Shown: piece by piece, positions 10,447 through 19,895 of the stretch
How positions within the stretch are numbered: the stretch's first letter is position 1
How the letters are laid out: each line of letters starts with the position of its first letter
Assembly: GCA_026770575.1 (NCBI GenBank)
Contig: MU657191.1
Coordinates: 98,717 to 162,716, forward strand
Direction of reading: 5' to 3'
DNA length: 64,000 nt
Source: Pelagophyceae sp. CCMP2097
Lineage: Eukaryota; Sar; Pelagophyceae
Notes under the pieces: generated by a model
What the model saw: the letters and a program-made list of their open reading frames with translations, nothing else
What the model was told of the DNA's origin: nothing
The model's database searches: none
Position numbers and translations under genes: made by a program

Positions 10447-11126
10447 ATGCGCCTCGGCGACTATGCAAACGTGTTCGCGCTGGTGAACACGGGCGCCTTC
10501 CTGGTCTTCGTTCTCGCCGCCGATCGCGGCCTGGTGGGCGACTCGGACATCTCGCCGAGCTTTAAGAAAGCTGGCTTTTGCATCTTTGCCCCCCACACGC
10601 TCAATAACTCGCATATCATCCTGAGGTCGACACGAAACATGGGCCGCTAAACGTGAAGCTTGCCGTCACCGCGGGCCTCTTCTTCCTCTTCCTCTTCCTC
10701 TTCAAGTCGGCGCCCGGCGTCTCGGCCGCGCAGGCCGCTGGCCTCGCAGCCTTCAACGCGCATCGCAGCGTCCGCCGCCCTCCACCCCCGGCGACCCGCC
10801 GGTGTACGCCCGCGGCGTAGGCCCCGTTCCTCGTGTTCAAAGTGCCGTTCGAACTCGCCTTTACGTACGTCCAGACGGTCCTCATCATGACCACCACGCT
10901 CTACGCTCTAAAGAGGGAGGACAAGGACCGGATCTACGACCTCAGCTCGCTCATCATCAACGTGTCCGTCGGCTTCGTCTCCTGGGTCGAGGCCAAGGCC
11001 TGCGACGCGTTCCTCAAGCCCATCGGCGGCCATGTGTACTACGACGCCATCATCCCAGCCTCCATGTTCCTCTACTGCGCAGTCGCCTCCCGGGCCGTCG
11101 AGCCCGCAAGCAAAAAGGTCCGCTAG
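10447..11126 (+). CDS. small multi-pass membrane protein, unknown family
   Basis: Exon 1 starts at 10447 (MRLGDYANVFALVNTGAFLV), with a first hydrophobic helix and a cytosolic-looking loop (SDISPSFKKAGFC). An exon around 10659-10760 gives KLAVTAGLFFLFLFLFKSA. The last exon, from about 10820 after a GCGTAG acceptor, gives FLVFKVPFELAFTYVQTVLI, LSSLIINVSVGFVSW and IIPASMFLYCAVASRAV, ending in ASKKVR. I count about four hydrophobic segments. The C-terminal SKKVR could act as a lysine-based retrieval or sorting signal, which is inference. Exact donors are unresolved because no canonical GT fits the first intron in phase. The last coding segment is duplicated 40 bp downstream. Confidence 0.5.
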
Positions 11127-11151
11127 CGCAGCCGCCTGCCTCGCAGACGCC

Positions 11152-11222
11152 GGCGAAAAATGTTCCTCTACTGCGTCGTCGCGACCCTGACCGTCGCGCC
11201 CGCGATCAAGAAGGTCGACTAG
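11152..11222 (+). repeat. duplicate of the terminal exon of the membrane protein
   Basis: ATGTTCCTCTACTGCG recurs here 96 bp after the first copy at 11064. It encodes MFLYCVVATLTVAPAIKKVD and a stop, against MFLYCAVASRAVEPASKKVR in the gene. A CTCGCAG before it could serve as an acceptor, so it may be an alternative last exon. It could also be a decaying tandem duplication. Confidence 0.55.
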
Positions 11223-11409
11223 CGGAGCCACGCACGCGCGATCGGCTCGTCTACCGGCGCGCACGCGGCGACACTAGTCTAGGCTAAGGCAGTGGACGCG
11301 CAAGCAGATGCAGCAGCTCCGCTCGGTCAAACTCTGCGATGTCCCGGAGCAGCGCGGCAAAAGCAGACGATGAGCCGCCATCCGCCCCGATGGCAACCCT
11401 AATCATGGC

Positions 11410-11417
11410 CTCGAGAA
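11410..11417. repeat. left target-site duplication CTCGAGAA
   Basis: Eight bases immediately outside the left inverted repeat, identical to 12227-12234. Confidence 0.85.
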
Positions 11418-12226
11418 CTGGGTCGCCGTATGGGGCCCCATATTGGGCCCCATAAGCCCATATTGGGTAGGTTGGACCCCATACGGCCCCGTGGGGCCCC
11501 ATGTATACGGAAGCCACTGTGGAATTTCGGCGAGTAGTTTTCGTTAACGGACCTGACGGTGTGTGTTTAACGAAACCGACGAGCGCGCGCCATTAGAATT
11601 CGAGGCCACTGGCACTGGCATGGCCGACGTGGACGAGGTCGATGAGATGGACTTGTCGCGCCGGCCCGTCGGCGCGCTGAGCGCGACGGACCTCGAGTAC
11701 TCGACCGTCACGGCGGAAACGCGCGACGGGTCGAACAGGAAGCGCAAGTGCATGTTGTGCAACCACGAGTACACTGGCGGCCCGTCGTACATGCGCAACC
11801 ACCTCGTCCCCGGTGGGAAGCGTCAGCTTAAGCTGTGCAAGCCGACGGCTTGCTGGGCCCAGCGCTACAAGGAGGTCTTGGCCGTGATGAAGAGCCGCCT
11901 GGCGGCCGACGCTGCGAAGGGCGCGTCGCAGGCACACGTCAACGCGTCGCGTGGCGCCGCGCGTAAGGGCACCACCTCGAATCAACTCTGTATGAATTTG
12001 ATTGAGCGTTGAGGCGTAATTTAGCGACACGTGGAGACTTGGGCCGGCGCGGCGAAAAACTTTTTCAAAAAGGTTGGGCGCAGATTCGGCCGGCATGTGA
12101 CCGGCGACGCGCGCCGGCTGGAACCCCGCCGCCCCATGGGACCCAATATGGGGCCCCATATGGGGCCCCATACCCCATATTGGGTCGGCTGGACCCCGTA
12201 AGTCCATAGACTGCGCGGCGACCCAG
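11418..12226. mobile_element. non-autonomous hAT-like DNA transposon
   Basis: The 809-bp element has perfect 11-bp terminal inverted repeats (CTGGGTCGCCG at 11418-11428, CGGCGACCCAG at 12216-12226). It is flanked by an 8-bp direct repeat CTCGAGAA at 11410-11417 and 12227-12234. Inside each end lie palindromic GGGGCCCCATATGGGG-type subterminal repeats (11429-11505 and 12136-12195). Eight-bp target duplications and a BED finger ORF are typical of hAT elements. The ORF holds only the DNA-binding domain, with no catalytic or hATC dimerisation region, so the copy cannot move itself. The paralogous uninterrupted site at 9597-9790 supports real insertion. The tips start CTGGG rather than the commonest hAT CAGNG form. 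Confidence 0.88.
11620..12012 (+). CDS. BED-type zinc-finger protein of a hAT-like element
   Basis: A 130-residue ORF from the first ATG (11620). An in-frame GTG at 11563 could extend it. An acidic N-terminus is followed by KCMLCNHEYTGGPSYMRNHL and, nine residues on, a Cys (LKLC). This matches the C-x2-C, GG, HL, C layout of transposase-type BED fingers, which bind transposon ends or promoters. The rest is Ala/Lys-rich (VMKSRLAADAAKG) and stops at 12012, so no DDE catalytic core is present. It lies wholly inside the 809-bp element. It may be a remnant transposase N-terminus or a short protein still binding the ends; no evidence of expression is visible. Confidence 0.75.
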   Translation: MADVDEVDEMDLSRRPVGALSATDLEYSTVTAETRDGSNRKRKCMLCNHEYTGGPSYMRNHLVPGGKRQLKLCKPTACWAQRYKEVLAVMKSRLAADAAKGASQAHVNASRGAARKGTTSNQLCMNLIER

Positions 12227-12234
12227 CTCGAGAA
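12227..12234. repeat. right target-site duplication CTCGAGAA
   Basis: Eight bases immediately outside the right inverted repeat, identical to 11410-11417. Confidence 0.85.
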
Positions 12235-12290
12235 GAACCAGGTGAGGACTGAGAGCTTGCAGAGTAGGGACCCCGACTCGGCGGGGTTTC

Positions 12291-12956
12291 CCAACTAGTA
12301 CTCCCCAAACCTTTGGAAAGGGGAACTAACTTTCCCATCATCGAGTCAAATCCAACGGGCAAGTGCGTTGACGAGGACGCAACGCTCTTCTTCTCCTGAA
12401 CCTCGACAACAGCATCTCTTGCTGTTGGAGGATCAAGCCGACCCGCGCACCCGAGGGCACGCGGGCGGTATAGTGATGTGTATTTCCTAAAGTACATTTG
12501 ACCCCGGCTCCCCGACATGGGAAATGGTCAATTGCCAGTGGTACTGGGGGACCTGGCCACTTTCCCGATTTGCACCCCACGGGAAAACCCACTTTCGGTT
12601 TCGCTGTTCCGTTTCTGTGGGCGGGAAATATTTTAAAATTTTATGGACTTTTTCAATATTTCAAAACGTCATTCAATATTTGAAATCCAGCAACTTCGTG
12701 TGAAAATCAAGAGATTTGGCTCTATTTCATGTGAAAATCAAGGTCATTGACTCCATTTCAGCTGAAATGGAGCGCAGAATCTACGATTTTCGGCGGGAAG
12801 TTGGAACTTTTGGTGTGCGCAAACTGCGAGGGGTGAAGAGGGGGATTTTCACCCTGACCTTGCTTGCTTAAGATCCACCCTTTCCGTATCAAAACTTAAT
12901 CCAGAGTGAATTGCCGCGCGCTGAAACCGTCAACAACAACCGTCCAACCCGCTACG
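12291..12956. other. intergenic, AT-richer segment
   Basis: No gene is supported. From about 12600 to 12900 the sequence is much less GC-rich, with repeated CAATATTT and GTGAAAATCAAG phrases. A core copy of the dispersed motif lies at its end. Confidence 0.5.
12859..12880 (-). repeat. dispersed 40-bp motif, copy 2 (core only)
   Basis: In reverse complement it reads GGGTGGATCTTAAGCAAGCA. It ends 76 bp before the ATG of the PLAC8-like gene. The GGCCAGCCCC half is missing. Confidence 0.7.
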
Positions 12957-13637
12957 ATGGTGCGCCTTGCGTACGCTCCCTCTCGGCCGGCCGGTCCCTA
13001 CCCAGATTGCGGAGCCGCAGACTCGCCCCCCGGGGGCACCGCGTGCACGACGGACCCGTCGAAAAGCCTTCTGAAACGTTTACTGACTCGCAGGCTACCG
13101 CCGGAACGTACCCGACGGACCTCTGCGGCTGCTGCTCCGTCAAGGACTGCGGCTTCGGCTGTGAGTGCCCGCCCCCCATCGAATTGGCCCTCGACCACGC
13201 GTCGCGGTGGCCCGCCGCGCGCGGGTGGCCGACGTCGACGGGGTAGGCTGCCTCAAGATCTATTGCTGCCTGCCGTGCAACTACGGTGCGCGCTGCTCTT
13301 TGGGGATGCCGCCGAGCCTCTGTCACCGCCTTGCGCAGGGTCGGCCATCGAGGCCGCTGGCCTGGGCCCGTGCTGCCCGTGCTGCTGCGCGGCCTATTCG
13401 CCCCTCGTCTGCTGCGCCGTCTGCTACAACCGTGAGCGAACTTTGAAGGCCAACCGGCGCGGCGGCCTTTGTGGGACTCTTCGCGGCTCCGTAGGCGGCA
13501 AGTTGGCTGAGAAGTATAACATCGACGAGGGCGGCTGCGCCGCGTGCATGAAGACGGTCTTCTGCACCTGTTGCGTCATGCTCCAAGACGTCAACCTCAT
13601 CCTCGTCAAGGAGAACAAGACCTGGGGTGAGGCTTGA
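12957..13637 (+). CDS. PLAC8-family Cys-rich protein
   Basis: The start is taken at ATG 12957 (MVRLAYAPSRPAGPYPDCG). Three exon pieces carry the family pattern: TYPTDLCGCCSVKDCGFGC after a CTCGCAG acceptor near 13093, CLKIYCCLPCNYGARCSLG near 13250, and a last exon (13350-13637) with GLGPCCPCCCAAYSPLVCC, GCAACMKTVFCTCCVMLQD and VNLILVKENKTWGEA. PLAC8 proteins are small, Cys-rich, membrane-associated proteins involved in cell-size control or metal handling in plants and fungi, and typically carry paired Cys motifs in two hydrophobic stretches, as here. Exact donors are uncertain. The exon after GDAAE changes frame and needs another short intron. Confidence 0.72.
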   Translation: MVRLAYAPSRPAGPYPDCGAADSPPGGTACTTDPSKSLLKRLLTRRLPPERTRRTSAAAAPSRTAASAVSARPPSNWPSTTRRGGPPRAGGRRRRGRLPQDLLLPAVQLRCALLFGDAAEPLSPPCAGSAIEAAGLGPCCPCCCAAYSPLVCCAVCYNRERTLKANRRGGLCGTLRGSVGGKLAEKYNIDEGGCAACMKTVFCTCCVMLQDVNLILVKENKTWGEA

Positions 13638-13647
13638 GGGTGTTTAT

Positions 13648-13866
13648 TTATACCCCGCCGCGCGCCGATGCCCCAAAAGCGAGGCGCTCGAGCATAAACG
13701 CCGTAGGCTGCCTCGGCGTCGCCGTCGACGGCGGCGCGCCCGCGGCCGCCGACGCCATGGCCCGCTGAAAAGCGTAGGCAGCTTCTAGCCACGGCCGCGC
13801 CGCCTCCCTGAGCCCCGCTGACCAAGCCGTGCGGGCCGCGCCCGGCCCGCGAAACCTTTTAGGCAT
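13648..13866 (-). CDS. possible short protein (72 aa)
   Basis: This open frame starts at ATG 13866 (MPKRFRGPGAARTAWSAG) and continues with LREAARPWLEAAYAFQRAMA before an Ala/Pro-rich end. It converges on the PLAC8-like gene with 10 bp between stop codons. It reads more like a helical protein than most shadow frames here. There is no recognisable domain, and it may be non-coding. Confidence 0.25.
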   Translation of the reverse strand: MPKRFRGPGAARTAWSAGLREAARPWLEAAYAFQRAMASAAAGAPPSTATPRQPTAFMLERLAFGASARGGV

Positions 13867-14219
13867 TAAACAGTCAGGCGTTCCAACTTCTGCGCGCCGA
13901 GGCGCGCCGAGACGGGCGACGTCCGAAGTCGAGGCTCCGCTGCCAGGCAGTGCCAGCGAGCCTCACTCCTCTCTGCAAGTCCCACAAAGTCCAAATTCGA
14001 AATTGATGCCGCGTTTCTGGTCGTGCCCTCTGGCGACTGCGGACATCGATGAACGAAGTCGTGGTCCCTTTGGAAGAAAAGAGGCTGGGACTTTATCAGC
14101 TAGCGTGGTCCCCGGCTCACTGAAGAACAACCTGACTCAGAAACAGCGTTCAAGTTGAACGGCCCTTAAAATCCTGTGCCGGGTTCCGCGAAGCTTCGTC
14201 GAGCGTCTGACTCGGAGAG
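13867..14219. other. intergenic, nothing recognised
   Basis: About 350 bp without a supported gene, repeat or motif. A plus-strand frame (13829-14158) is open but has no coding-like features. Confidence 0.4.
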
Positions 14220-15481
14220 ATGCTGTGCCTCTGGCTCATCGCGGGCGCGCTGCGCGACGCCGCCGTGAGATACCCGCGGAACCCGCCGCCCCCGCCGCGT
14301 CGCCGGGGCGGCCGGCGCGGCGCGTCCCCAATGTGGCTTGAGGCGTGCTTCCTAGGCCTTCAGCGCGGTGCAGCCCGCCAAATGCCGCGGCGGCGCGCGC
14401 GCGATGCGGTCGCTGGCCGATGACGAGCCGATTCGTTGGCTGCCGCCGCTGGACACGCGACGTATGGCGGACGTGGCGCCGAAAGAAGAACCGGGCATGA
14501 TGGTGCGCAGGCGACGCAGGGGGCACCCTTGCGCGCGGCGCCGTATGCGACGCGTAGGTGCTGCCGCTGTTCCCGCTGGGCAACGTGGCGTACACGCCGG
14601 GTTCGACGCAGACGTTGAACATCTTCGAGCCTCGGTACCGAAAAATGTACAACGACATCCTCATGTCCGGCTCTCGCCGCTTCGTGACGACGATGGTCAA
14701 CCCGGCCGGGGACGGCGAGCTGGCCGAGGTCGGCGTCGTGTTGTATTTGGAGGATCTTAAGGAGGTTTCTCAGCAGACGAATGATGCGATTAAATACGTC
14801 TGCTCGCACAAGGTCTTAGACGCGCGCGTCAAGATTCACGCCGTGCTCAACCCGTCGGAAGTCGAGGCACGCGCGACGTACATGCAGTGCGAGGTCTCGG
14901 ACCTGGCCGACGACGACGCCGCCGCTGATGGCGAGGAACGCAGGCCCGAGGCGCAGGCCGAGGAACGCGCCGTGGCCCTCGCTTTGGGCGCTTTGGCGCG
15001 GGCGCAAGAGTCCATGCAGGAGGAGGTGCGCTTCTCCGTCGAGGCCGTGTCGAAGATCTCGGCGGCGCCGGGCGTCGGCCCCGGGACGCTCTGGGCCGTC
15101 ATCGAGCTGTGGAAGTCGTTCCTCGACGCGCGCGCGCACGCCGCCGAGCGCCAGGTCAAGGCGGACTTGAACGCGCGCCTGGCCAAGTTCCTCGCCGACA
15201 AGGCGGACAAGGACCGGTCCGGGGACAAGGCCAAGCCGCCGCAGTCGGTCAATTTGAGCGACCTCCCCGGCGAACTGCAGCGCGACTTCCGGTCGCTGCG
15301 CGATCGCGTCATGGAGGACGTCGGGCCCCTGGTCGAGGAGCAGACTACGGGCATCCAGCGCCTGCTGCAGGCGCCGAGCCACGCGGAGCGCCTCCGGCGC
15401 TTCCGCAACACCGTCGAGACCGAGGAGAAACGCCTCCTCGCCAAGCGCACGCTCATGGAGGCCCTCGGCGAGGGAAACTAA
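14220..15481 (+). CDS. LON substrate-binding (LonN) domain protein
   Basis: The last exon (14558-15481) opens with VLPLFPLGNVAYTPGSTQTL and NIFEPRYRKMYNDIL, the signature of the Lon protease N-terminal domain. A helical, charged C-terminus follows (SFLDARAHAAERQVKADLNA, LLAKRTLMEALGEGN). No ATPase or Ser-Lys protease domain follows, so this is a stand-alone LonN protein, a class that binds unfolded or misassembled proteins. A 55-bp intron (14503-14557, GTGCGC to GCGTAG, phase 0) joins it to an exon with MRSLADDEPIRWLPPLD and KEEPGMM. An upstream exon from ATG 14220 (MLCLWLIAGALRDAAVRY) would add a secretory-type leader and so possibly plastid or ER routing. The splice between the first two exons is not settled; 14404 is the fallback start. 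Confidence 0.75.
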
Positions 15482-15820
15482 GCGCGGCGCCGCGGGCGGG
15501 CGCAATAAGCCGCGGGCCGCCGACGCGACGACGCCGTGGACGCGACGACGCCGCACGGGCGAGTTTTGTGACGCGGCAGCGGCGCCACACGGCGCCCGCG
15601 AGGATCGAACCTCAACTTGTAATATACTGTGTATTCGGGAGACCCGCGTGAGGTCTCTGGAGCAGTGCATCGCTGCGCGCCGCTGGACGCGTGGATCAGA
15701 GTGCGAGGTCGCCAGACACTTCCCTAGCTTCCGGAACGGAGATCAGGTCGTGTCGCGCGCCGCGCGCACCAGGCGGAGTCTCGAGTCGCACCACCCCAAG
15801 GGGCCCGACGGGAGCGGCCG
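15482..15820. other. intergenic, nothing recognised
   Basis: About 340 bp between two plus-strand genes, with no repeat or motif recognised. It should contain the promoter of the OMA1-like gene. Confidence 0.4.
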
Positions 15821-17189
15821 ATGTTGCGCGCCGTCGCACTGCGGCGAGAAGCGCCGCGGGTCCGGCTGCTTCGCACCTTTTCTATGCGGCCTCCGGGCAA
15901 ACGTCTGGCCCTGTGCGGAAGCAGGACCGCGGCCCGGTGCGGGGGGCGGCCGCTGGGGCATGATGCCTTGGCCCGGTGCGGGAGCAGGGCCGTGGCTCGG
16001 CGGCCGCTCTTCACGGAAGCTTCGCGCGATGCGCTGTCCCAAAGCCCGCACCGCTTGGTGCGGATCCCGGCGCGCGCTCTGGCGTCGCTGGGCTACTGGA
16101 TGTCGCGGTGGTACGTGGCGTACCCTTTGCGGGCGGCCAGAATCATGTTCATCGGCGCCGGCATCTTCTCCGCCGGTGTGAGCGCGGGCGTGGCCACGTA
16201 CGCCGCCGACCCTGCCAAGAAGGAGGCCGAACTCCTCGCGGCGGCCGCCGCCGGCGGCGGCGCCGCGACGGTCCACGTTTTCGACGCGCGAAAGCCGGGC
16301 CACGTCCTCGTGCACTCCAAAGGGGCCTGCGCGCTCGAGGCGCGCGCCACCGCGCCCGCGGCGACGTTGCAAGTCGAGCGGCGCGTCCACGTCGTGCTAG
16401 AACGCGTCCTCGCCGGCGCGCGGCAGCTCGCGGCGGACCGCCTCCGCCAAGCAGAGGAAGCTTTGGCGCAGCAGAACTTGGGTATGGAAGGCGCAGTATT
16501 AAGGCACGAGGTCGAGGACGCCAAAGGCGCTTTGGCCAGAGTCTCCGGCCACTGGCGGCTGGCCGTGCTGGACTCTCCCGGGGCGGCGCCCAACGCGTTT
16601 GTGACTGCGCTGTGCCCGCGCACGTTCTTCGTCAACGAGGGCCTCGTCCTCGCTTTAGAACCGAGCGACGACGAGTTGGCCTGGTGCCTCGGCCACGAGC
16701 TGGCGCACCTGATGCACGACCACACGCAGCGCCAGACGGCGGCGGCTGCGATGTTATATTCCGCTGTTATTGTCGTTATGAGCTTTATCGACCCGACGTA
16801 CGGCTTTTTCACCGACGGCCTTGTGCACTTCGCCGCGTCGCTCTTGACTCTCGCCTTCTCCAGAGCGCACGAACTGGAAGCTGATTCGTCGGGCCTCGAG
16901 ATCGCCGCCGCCGCCTGCTTCGACACGCGAGCGGGCATTACACTCCTCCAAAAGATGGGCCAAAACTCCACCGCCGGAGGCTGGCTCTCTACGCACCCGG
17001 CCTCTGCAGACAGGCACGACCAGTCCGAAACCCGCGTCCCTGCCTCTCCTCCTCTGCGGTCCGGAACGGTCCCTCTCGAGGCTCGCGGGCCTCGCGGAGC
17101 GCATCCACAAGGACGCGCCCTCCTACGGCCCACACTGCCAATCGGTGCGAGCGGCGGCCCTTGCGGAGGCGGTCGAAGCGGCACTGTAG
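15821..17189 (+). CDS. OMA1: M48 metallopeptidase, OMA1-like
   Basis: The ATG at 15821 gives an Arg-rich, acid-free N-terminus (MLRAVALRREAPRVRLLRTF) typical of mitochondrial targeting. A membrane segment lies near IMFIGAGIFSAGVSAGVATY. The zinc motif HELAH is at about 16695-16709, followed by a hydrophobic pair (AAAMLYSAVIVVMSFI) and EADSSG, the third ligand. STHPASADR then marks the M48 C-terminal region. OMA1 is the inner-membrane protease that cleaves OPA1 and other substrates under stress; that function is inferred from the family. The ending requires an intron: removing 17014-17080, starting GCACGA and ending TCGAG, gives ASADR then LAGLAERIHKDAPSY in phase 2. This is a GC-AG intron. 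The predicted protein is 433 residues, with its stop at 17187-17189. Confidence 0.85.
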
Positions 17190-17300
17190 GTGCGCCGCGC
17201 CCTCGCGACCGTGTTTTGGAACAAGCCGACATTTTGAAACCGCGGCCCGCGACGTCTCGCATCAGCTAATCACACCCGTCGTCTCCTTGGTCTCGAAGGA

Positions 17301-17345
17301 AGGGTAGGGCCAGCCCCACGCAGGGTGGATCTGAAGCAAGCAAGG
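17301..17345 (+). repeat. dispersed 40-bp motif, copy 3
   Basis: Reads GGCCAGCCCCACGCAGGGTG then GATCTGAAGCAAGCAAG. It sits between the OMA1 stop and the P450 reductase start, 63 bp before that ATG. Confidence 0.8.
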
Positions 17346-17407
17346 GTCCTTGTCACAAGTTACAAAACCGAAACGAAGAAGGCGAGATCGCCAAAGCTTG
17401 CGTGACG

Positions 17408-19515
17408 ATGTTGGCGCCTATCCTCGGCGGCGTGCTGACGCTGCTGCTGGCGGCGGTCATCTACCTCGCGCTGCAAAAGCCCGAGAAGCCCGCCGTCGTG
17501 GCGCAGCCCGTTGCGGCCAAGCCAAAAGAGCCGCCGAAGCCGCCAATGGGCATTTACTTTGGGTCGCAGACGGGCACCGCTGAGGGCTTCGCCAAGATCC
17601 TGGCAGACGAGGCGCGCGCCCACGGCTTCGTGCGTGGCAGCGCACCGCCGCAAAACGTGGCATCCTCAAGGCGGACGCGGCGACGGCGGTGCGTAGGCGC
17701 CGAGGATCGTCGACCTCGAGGATTTTGAGCCCGAGACGCTCTGCGGCGAAGGCCGCGCCGAGATCGCCGTCCGCCGCCGGCGTCCCGCGACGCGCCACGG
17801 GTCTTTGGAACGCGGAGAAACGGCCGCTCTCGCGCCCCCTGTCCGATGCCGCCGTGCGCCCTTCTGTCCGACGCCTCCGCGCTTAGATCTTTGCGATGGC
17901 GACGTACGGCGAGGGCGAGCCGACGGACAACGCGCACGTCTTCTTGCGGTGGTGCAAGGAGCAGAAGAAGGAGGGCTCGTCGCCGCTCGCGGGCGTGCGG
18001 TTCTCCGTGTTCGGTCTGGGCAACAAGCAGTACGAGCACTTTAACGCCGTGGGCCGCCAGGCCGACGGGTTCCTCGAGGCCCTCGGCGGCTCTCGCGCGC
18101 ACGAACTGGGCATTGGCGACGACGACGACGACCTCGAGGCAGACTTTGTCAAGTGGCGCGAGGGCTTCTGGGCCGCCACGGGCACAGAGGCCGGCGCGGC
18201 GACGGCGCAGCCCGCCGAGCTCAAAGTCGTCCTTGCCGGCGCCGACGGCGCCGCCAAAGCGTTTAGAACCGCAAAGGCGCTCCCGGACGCGTCTTACGTC
18301 TCGTCGTCCAAGTACTACGGCGATTCGACGGAAGTCACCGTTGCGGTAAACCGCGAGCTGCGCCGCGGCGACGCCGGCTCGACGCGCCACATCGAACTCG
18401 CCGGCGCGGTAGAGTACGCGACTGCCGATAACCTTGCCGTTCTCGCCGTGTCCGCGGCTGCCGACGTTTCCACCGTCGCGGAGGCGCTGGGCTTTGCAAA
18501 CCTCTCCGCGGAGTTTGCTTTGGCGCCCGTCGACGCGGCGAAGCAGCACTGGGCGCCGTTCCCGACGCCGTGCACAGTTGGCGACGCTCTGGGGAAGTAC
18601 TGCGACTTGGCGGCGCGGCCTCGGCACGCGGCCATCGTCGCGCTTTCGGCGGCGGCGCCCGGGTGCCCCGACCTCGCCGAGCTCGCGGGCGATGCGGCGG
18701 CGTTTGCGCAGTGGCGCGACGCCTCTAACGACGCATCGTCGCTCGCCGCGACGATGAAGTGGGCCGCGCCGAAACTCGACGCTGCTAAAAAGGGCACCGC
18801 CGGCCTCCTGGCGCTGTTCCTGGAGCACGTCGCGCCGCGGCTGCAGCCGCGGTACTACACCATCTCGTCGTCGAACGTCGCCGACGGCCGCGTCCACATC
18901 ACGGTCGCGGTGCTGAACGTCGACCCATCGAGGCGCGGCCTCTGCACGGGCTACCTCGCCGACGCCGTCGTCGGGTCGACGGTGCGCGTCTTCAACCGCG
19001 CGTCTTCCTTCCGCGCGCCAAAGGGCGCCGCCGCGCCGCTCATTCTGGTCGGGCCGGGCACGGGCGTGGCCCCGATGCGCGCCGTGCTCCGCGAGCTCGA
19101 CTTCCTGCGCACCGCGCCCGCCGAAGCAAAGTCCGAGTGGCGCGGCGCCGTCTCGAGGAGCGTGCTCTACTTTGGTTGCAAGAAAAGCGGCGCCGACGAT
19201 ATCTACGCCGACGAGATGGCCTCGTGGCTTTCCAATTCGGCGCTCGGCCGCTTGGAGGTCGCCTTCTCGCGCGACCAGGGCCACAAAGTCTACGTCCAGG
19301 ACCTCCTCGCGCGGCCCAGCGACGCGGAGGACCTGCGCGCCGCGCTCATCAACGAGCGCGGCGCCGTGTTCATCTGCGGTGGGGTGGCCATGGGCAACTC
19401 CGTCGCCGAAGCGATCAAGGCCGTACTCGCCGCGCAGCTCGGCGACAAAGGCGCCGCCGCGCACCTCGACGACATGAAGCGCACCGGCCGCTACGTCCAG
19501 GAACTCTGGGCCTAG
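17408..19515 (+). CDS. POR: NADPH-cytochrome P450 reductase
   Basis: Transfers electrons from NADPH through FAD and FMN to ER cytochromes P450. Three exons fit exactly in phase 0: 17408-17629, 17697-17768 and 17887-19515. The introns are 67 bp (GTGCGT to GCGTAG) and 118 bp (GTCCGC to CTTAG). The N-terminal anchor is MLAPILGGVLTLLLAAVIYL. The FMN domain has IYFGSQTGTAEGFAKILADE, IFAMATYGEGEPTDNAHVFL and FSVFGLGNKQYEHFN. The FAD part includes RYYTISSS and GLCTGYLAD. The NADPH part has LILVGPGTGVAPMRAVL, VLYFGCKKSGADDIYADE and VFICGGVAMGNSVAEAIK. The protein ends in YVQELWA, whose Trp is in the usual place to stack on FAD. About 640 residues, normal for the family. Confidence 0.95.
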
Positions 19516-19895
19516 CCGCGCGAGCCCGGCCGCGCGCCCGGCCGAGGCGCGCTTTTGCGGGCCGCGCCACGCGCGCGGTACACTCCGCCCGGCGCAGCGG
19601 GGCTAGAATCCCGCGCGGTCGCACCGACTCGCGCGCCGACGTCGGTCGTGGAAATTACACACCCATCAAGTCACCCTTGCCTGTCCTCTGCGTGGGCCCC
19701 GTGCATCCAGGGAGGGTGCGAGTCGCCGGGGTGTTCCAGAACCAGGTTAGTGGGTTCGGAGCCGTTAAGATTCCTCGCCGTGGACGCGTCGCGCGGCCTC
19801 GAAGGCGCGCCGCCGACACGGTGCGTGGCGCATCATCGCGCCGCTTCGAGCGTCGCATCGAAGCCGCGCGGCGCGCCGTTCCCACAAGGGGCGCG
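19516..19895. other. convergent intergenic region
   Basis: Lies between the reductase stop (+) and the stop of the NAP-like gene (-). Both 3' ends should be here. No repeat is recognised. Confidence 0.4.

Larger units (their letters stand above)
11270..12290 (+). repeat. duplicated 3' segment, interrupted copy (B)
   Basis: Copy of 9597-9790. The left part, 11270-11417, includes an intact 81-bp exon-like frame (11293-11373) encoding LCDVPEQRGKSRR and a stop. The right part resumes at 12235 (CTTGCAGAGTAGGGACCCCG). The 809-bp hAT-like element plus one copy of its 8-bp target lies between them. Confidence 0.85.
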
